From assembly GCA_005239615.1 (NCBI GenBank), contig SBBR01000026.1, forward strand, positions 1 through 7,928: a stretch of 7,928 bases of DNA. Reading direction: 5' to 3'. The DNA is from an archaeon (GTDB lineage Archaea; Iainarchaeota; Iainarchaeia; Iainarchaeales; Iainarchaeaceae). The notes below the pieces were generated by a model that made no database searches, was not told where the DNA came from, and was given only the letters and a program-made list of their open reading frames with translations. Within the stretch, counting starts at the first letter, position 1; every line of letters starts with the position of its first letter. Below are positions 5,598-7,928 of this stretch, one piece after another. The position numbers and the translations under genes were made by a program.

Positions 5598-6377
5598 TTA
5601 CCCGGCCTTACGCGGCCTGAAGTGGAGGTATAGAAGCGCCGCGCCGAACAGTACCATGGCGCCCTGTAGTGCAAGCGTTTCAAAGGTCGGGTAAATGCCG
5701 AGGTCCTTCACTTTCGGCACGATGTTCCACACTGTCTCGCCGATTATTCCTGCTTCCTGCAGCTCGTGCACACCATTTCCCGCGAACTTCAGCGAGAGCA
5801 GGAAGAGCAGCGCGCTCGTGGAGCCGAAGAATATGTTGAGCGGCAGCTTCGCCTCTATTTTCATTATGAGGAAGAAGAGCGCCGCAAGCACAACAAGACC
5901 AAGGGCTAGACCAGTGACCACGCCGCTGATGTCTGGCGTGGAAATTGTGAGAGCTTTATAGAAGAGCACGGTTTCGAACCCTTCCCTGTAAACAGCGAGG
6001 AAGGACACGAGGCCGAGCGCGAGCGTGCTGGAAGAGGTAAGCGCGTCCCCGACCTTTTCTCGTATATACTCAGACCATTTCTTTGATTCCATCTTTCCCA
6101 GCAGCCAGTTGGTCACGTACAGTAGGACTGCAGCCGCGAGAAGCATGGTGGCGCCTTCGAGGAGCTCCAGCTGCTCTTCAGTAGCCTTGAATACCTGCTC
6201 GACAAGGAAAGCCGTAAGCAGGCTCGCGATTACTGCAACGCCAGCCCACGAGTAAACGGCCTTCACCTTGTCCGCATGTTTTGTAGCGGCGAGGTAGGCC
6301 ACTATCGCCCCTATGATGAGAATGGCCTCGAGGCCCTCGCGGACTATTATTGTAAAAGAGTCTATGAACGCGGGCAT
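5598..6377 (-). CDS. FTR1 family high-affinity iron permease
   Basis: This 259-residue membrane protein should carry iron across the cytoplasmic membrane. It has the two defining REXXE motifs, REGLE (13-17) in the first helix and REGFE (131-135) in the fourth. It also has EQLELLEGATMLLAA (68-82) and GNGVHELQEAG (200-210), which recur in EfeU/FTR1 proteins. Hydrophobic segments at about 7-30, 42-61, 75-94, 115-139, 152-172, 181-198 and 235-253 fit the expected seven helices. Length is normal and the start places the first motif as usual. No multicopper oxidase, EfeO/EfeB or other iron partner lies in the window, so ferric or ferrous preference cannot be inferred. The gene has its own TATA box; the deaminase gene follows 146 bases downstream with a separate one. 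No clear DtxR-type box is visible. Confidence 0.93.
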   Translation of the reverse strand: MPAFIDSFTIIVREGLEAILIIGAIVAYLAATKHADKVKAVYSWAGVAVIASLLTAFLVEQVFKATEEQLELLEGATMLLAAAVLLYVTNWLLGKMESKKWSEYIREKVGDALTSSSTLALGLVSFLAVYREGFETVLFYKALTISTPDISGVVTGLALGLVVLAALFFLIMKIEAKLPLNIFFGSTSALLFLLSLKFAGNGVHELQEAGIIGETVWNIVPKVKDLGIYPTFETLALQGAMVLFGAALLYLHFRPRKAG

Positions 6378-6404
6378 GGGAAAACATTGCAGTTGCGGTT
6401 GGAG

Positions 6405-6411
6405 TTAAAAA
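6405..6411 (-). promoter_or_regulatory. TATA box of the FTR1 gene
   Basis: The minus strand reads CTCTTTTTAACTCC, centred about 31 bases from the ATG at 6377. A small dyad, GAGT-CA-ACTC (6412-6421), touches the upstream edge of the box; it is too short to claim as an operator. Confidence 0.5.
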
Positions 6412-6485
6412 GAGTCAACTCGCGTTAATGCTGGATTTCCCGGTCGCTGGTCAACGAAAGCGGCCGAGGAGTTCCGGAGCCACTG

Positions 6486-6493
6486 TTATAAAT
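6486..6493 (+). promoter_or_regulatory. TATA box with no assigned gene
   Basis: TTATAAAT is one of the most canonical TATA boxes in the window and points toward the gap, not toward the FTR1 gene. It predicts a transcript beginning near 6511-6517. Confidence 0.4.
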
Positions 6494-6510
6494 CGCCGTT
6501 GCCCTGAACA

Positions 6511-6627
6511 AGTCTCTGAGGAGCCAAAGAAATGTTTGTGCTGGAAAGATTTTCCGCGGGTCTGAAGCCGCACCGGCATCGAGCCCTCCCCTCCGAAAGA
6601 CTGAATATGCGTAAAACAAAATTGTAG
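6511..6627 (+). other. Candidate small gene: structured RNA or 31-codon ORF
   Basis: Two readings are possible. As an RNA, AGTCT (6511-6515) pairs with AGACT (6598-6602), GGAG (6520-6523) can pair with CTCC (6591-6594), and inside are the hairpins GGAAA-GAT-TTTCC (6543-6555) and GCGG/CCGC (6556-6571). As a protein, an ATG at 6532 follows GAGGAG (6518-6523), a Shine-Dalgarno-like sequence absent from the other starts here, and runs 31 codons to TAG at 6625-6627 (MFVLERFSAGLKPHRHRALP, then 11 more residues). I do not recognise either product. The TATA box upstream is the main support. Confidence 0.25.
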
Positions 6628-6750
6628 AATGCAAATTTCCACAGAGCGGCCAGCTTTCAACCCAATGCCAAGCCCTGAGCTTTCCTAATTGCTCGTGGTC
6701 GCATTCGTTGATGGCTGCCTCTATGAATACAAAGATAGGTTGGAATACAA

Positions 6751-6817
6751 GCTAAATTTTCACTTAGAAGAAAAAACGCAAAATTGGCGGTTGCGTTTCC
6801 ACTTCTTGACAAAAAGC
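6751..6817. repeat. Large imperfect hairpin
   Basis: The core is a perfect 8-bp stem, AAACGCAA (6774-6781) with TTGCGTTT (6791-6798), and a 9-base loop. A 3x3 internal loop separates it from a second 5-bp stem, AGAAG (6766-6770) with CTTCT (6802-6806). Further out, TTTT (6757-6760) can pair with AAAA (6811-6814) and GCT (6751-6753) with AGC (6815-6817) around bulges. It could form in RNA of either strand. On the minus strand it lies about 80-150 bases after the tRNA. Confidence 0.45.
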
Positions 6818-6838
6818 AAAAGCAAACACTAAAATCAA
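6811..6838 (-). terminator. T-rich tract downstream of tRNA-Asp
   Basis: On the minus strand this stretch has several T runs of three to five (complements of A runs at 6811-6815, 6818-6821 and 6831-6834). Oligo-T tracts are the usual archaeal termination signal. It lies 60-87 bases after the tRNA 3' end, farther than expected for a lone tRNA gene, hence low confidence. Confidence 0.3.
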
Positions 6839-6897
6839 AGTGTGGCTAAGCAGATTCAGAAGAGTCGGCAGGGATTGGGAGCCAATAGAACTCAGAG

Positions 6898-6969
6898 CGC
6901 CTGCACCGGGAATTGAACCCGGCTCTCATCCGTGACAGGGATGTGTGTTAGCCGATACACTATGCAGGC
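6898..6969 (-). tRNA. trnD: tRNA-Asp (anticodon GUC)
   Basis: The minus strand folds as a standard 72-base tRNA including the discriminator. The acceptor stem is GCCTGCA/TGCAGGC (7 bp), D stem GTGT/ACAC, anticodon stem CATCC/GGATG with loop CTGTCAC, variable loop of four bases, and T stem CCGGG/CCCGG with loop TTCAATT. The anticodon at loop positions 3-5 is GTC, for aspartate. The discriminator base is G (complement of C6898), as expected for tRNA-Asp. CCA is not encoded and there is no intron. A TATA box lies about 33 bases upstream. Confidence 0.97.
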
Positions 6970-6997
6970 AATTCGAACTAATTAGCTTTGGGAAGCC

Positions 6998-7005
6998 TTT
7001 TAATT
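6998..7005 (-). promoter_or_regulatory. TATA box of tRNA-Asp
   Basis: The minus strand reads CAATTAAAAGGC, centred about 33 bases from the tRNA 5' end at 6969. It lies in the 61-base gap after the methyltransferase stop codon, so the tRNA appears independently transcribed. Confidence 0.5.
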
Positions 7006-7030
7006 GTTTCAGGGGGCTTGCGCCTTTTTT

Positions 7031-7928
7031 CTAAAGTTTCTTCATTTTTGCAATGAAGAATGTCTGGCTGTCATTATCCTGCGGGAGGATGCGAACGGCC
7101 TTCACCATACTTCCGTCAAATCTTTTCCCATCGTATTTAGTGAGCCCCGTCCTCGTCCTGAACCCCTCAACGCCGCACTCCAATAATTCAATTTTCCCCC
7201 GGCCCAAAAATTCCTGCACCACTTCCTCGCCCTCTTCAGGAGACAGCGAGCAAGTGCTGTAAACCAGTTCCCCGCCCCTTTTCAGCAGTTGTAGGCATTT
7301 TGCAAGGAGCTTTTTCTGCAGCGCGGCTTTTTCCGCCACAAGCCGTGGTGTCCAGTTCCTGAGCGCATCGAGGTCCTTGCGCACAAGCCCCTCAGAGCTG
7401 CAAGGCGCGTCGAGGAGTATTTTGTCGAACACTCCCATCTTTTTTGCGGTGAGGATATCCTGCCTCTGGCAAACAACATTCCTCATGCCGAACTTCTTCA
7501 CGTTGAATCGCAGGCTCCTGAAACGCTGCACGTTATTGTCAGCCGCCACTATTTTGCCACAGCTTTCCACGCCCTGCGCCTTAGCTTCATTTGCGCCTGC
7601 CTCAGTGGTTTTCACTGGCGCGGAACTGCCTTTTCCGGGCAACCCTGTCGCGCCTTTTCCTTTTTCCATGATGCATGCTAGCTGCAAGGTCTTGTTGCCT
7701 GGGGCGGCACAGGCATCGAGGACAAAACCATTTTTTTGCGGGTTGAGGATTATGGCGGGAAGCATCGAGGCCTTCTCCTGCAAATTGAACAACCCATTCT
7801 TAAATTCCTCGCTCTGCCCCGGCCTTTCAACGCCTTCCAGGGCAAAGGCGTTCTCATGGAAAAGCGGCTTCAATCCCCATCCTTTGGACCCGAGGGCGTC
7901 GGAGAGTTTTTTTGGGTCTGTGCGGAGC
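7031..7928 (-). CDS. RsmB/NOP2/NSUN family RNA (cytosine-5) methyltransferase, 5' truncated
   Basis: The frame stays open to the window edge, so the start lies outside; about 298 residues are visible. A TTG at 7871-7873 is inside the coding frame and need not be the start, since the residues before it (LRTDPKKLSDALGSKGWG) fit the family. The enzyme transfers methyl from S-adenosylmethionine to C5 of cytosine in tRNA or rRNA. Counting from that TTG codon: motif I DACAAPGNKT (53-62); VAADNN (109-114) for cofactor binding; motif IV LLDAPCSSEG with Cys158; and motif VI VYSTCSLSPEEGE with nucleophile Cys208. Between motif I and VAADNN there is a Gly/Lys/Ala-rich insert (about 73-106) where relatives have a short loop. 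The C-terminus QTFFIAKMKKL matches the usual ending. Whether the target is tRNA (archaeal Trm4-like) or rRNA cannot be told. Confidence 0.95.
   Translation of the reverse strand, partial: LRTDPKKLSDALGSKGWGLKPLFHENAFALEGVERPGQSEEFKNGLFNLQEKASMLPAIILNPQKNGFVLDACAAPGNKTLQLACIMEKGKGATGLPGKGSSAPVKTTEAGANEAKAQGVESCGKIVAADNNVQRFRSLRFNVKKFGMRNVVCQRQDILTAKKMGVFDKILLDAPCSSEGLVRKDLDALRNWTPRLVAEKAALQKKLLAKCLQLLKRGGELVYSTCSLSPEEGEEVVQEFLGRGKIELLECGVEGFRTRTGLTKYDGKRFDGSMVKAVRILPQDNDSQTFFIAKMKKL

Larger units (their letters stand above)
6378..6897. other. Long intergenic region between the FTR1 and tRNA-Asp genes
   Basis: This 520-base region has no recognisable gene. It holds the FTR1 promoter, a plus-strand TATA box (6486-6493) with a possible short gene or RNA behind it, and an AT-rich stretch with a large hairpin (6751-6817). 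A T-rich tract lies downstream of the tRNA on the minus strand. A 47-codon open frame starting at TTG 6689 (or GTG 6695) and ending at TAA 6830-6832 runs through the hairpin. It has no ATG and no recognisable motif, so I do not call it. Confidence 0.6.

Noticed and set aside
6412..6421. GAGT-CA-ACTC dyad as an iron-regulator operator for FTR1
   Set aside because: Only four base pairs per arm and no resemblance to known DtxR/MDR1-type boxes.
6425..6660. Two overlapping minus-strand frames of about 69 codons upstream of the FTR1 gene
   Set aside because: They overlap each other in different frames, lack recognisable motifs, and lie opposite the plus-strand TATA box and candidate small gene.
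6689..6832. 47-codon open frame on the plus strand starting at TTG or GTG
   Set aside because: No ATG, no TATA box at the usual spacing, no recognisable motif, and it runs through a hairpin that better explains the sequence.
7871..7873. TTG as the start codon of the methyltransferase gene
   Set aside because: The frame continues upstream to the window edge with family-like sequence (RTDPKKL), so the gene is better read as truncated by the window.

Overview
The window looks archaeal. It holds a 2,3-digeranylgeranylglycerophospholipid-type geranylgeranyl reductase (isoprenoid ether lipid saturation), an archaeal Ogg2-type 8-oxoguanine DNA glycosylase, a cis-prenyltransferase with the archaeal-style PDGNRRWA motif, and a tRNA gene without an encoded CCA. 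TATA boxes sit about 26-33 bases before start codons, and most starts lack a Shine-Dalgarno sequence. That spacing fits largely leaderless mRNAs. Base composition is near-balanced to slightly GC-rich in genes, and more AT-rich in the two large gaps. I cannot place the organism to phylum; compact genes and divergent motifs would suit a DPANN-type archaeon (for example Micrarchaeota or Diapherotrites), but that is a guess.

Layout. 1-576 (+): 3' part of an Ogg2 DNA glycosylase/AP lyase, cut by the window edge. 702-1415 (-): cis-prenyltransferase (UppS family). 1520-2695 (-): geranylgeranyl reductase. 2696-3326: a 631-base gap with a strong palindrome at the reductase promoter and a small, apparently frameshifted ORF. 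3327-4307 (+): HAD phosphatase with an unusual basic N-terminal extension. 4450-5451 (-): dCMP deaminase fused behind a complete P-loop nucleotide-kinase-like domain. 5598-6377 (-): FTR1 iron permease. 6378-6897: a 520-base gap with a plus-strand TATA box before a possibly structured or short coding stretch, and a large hairpin. 6898-6969 (-): tRNA-Asp(GUC). 7031-7928 (-): RsmB/NOP2/NSUN-type RNA m5C methyltransferase, 5' end cut by the window edge.

The reductase and the prenyltransferase lie in tandem and both act on polyisoprenoids: one saturates the membrane lipid chains, the other makes the polyprenyl carrier lipid for glycosylation. The remaining genes (DNA repair, pyrimidine nucleotide supply, iron uptake, RNA modification, tRNA) are housekeeping and look independently transcribed, each with its own TATA box. 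I see no defence system, CRISPR array, prophage or intact insertion sequence. The most interesting signals are the kinase-deaminase fusion, the CCGG-centred palindromes at two promoters, the broken small ORF, and the two unexplained structured stretches between the permease and the tRNA.
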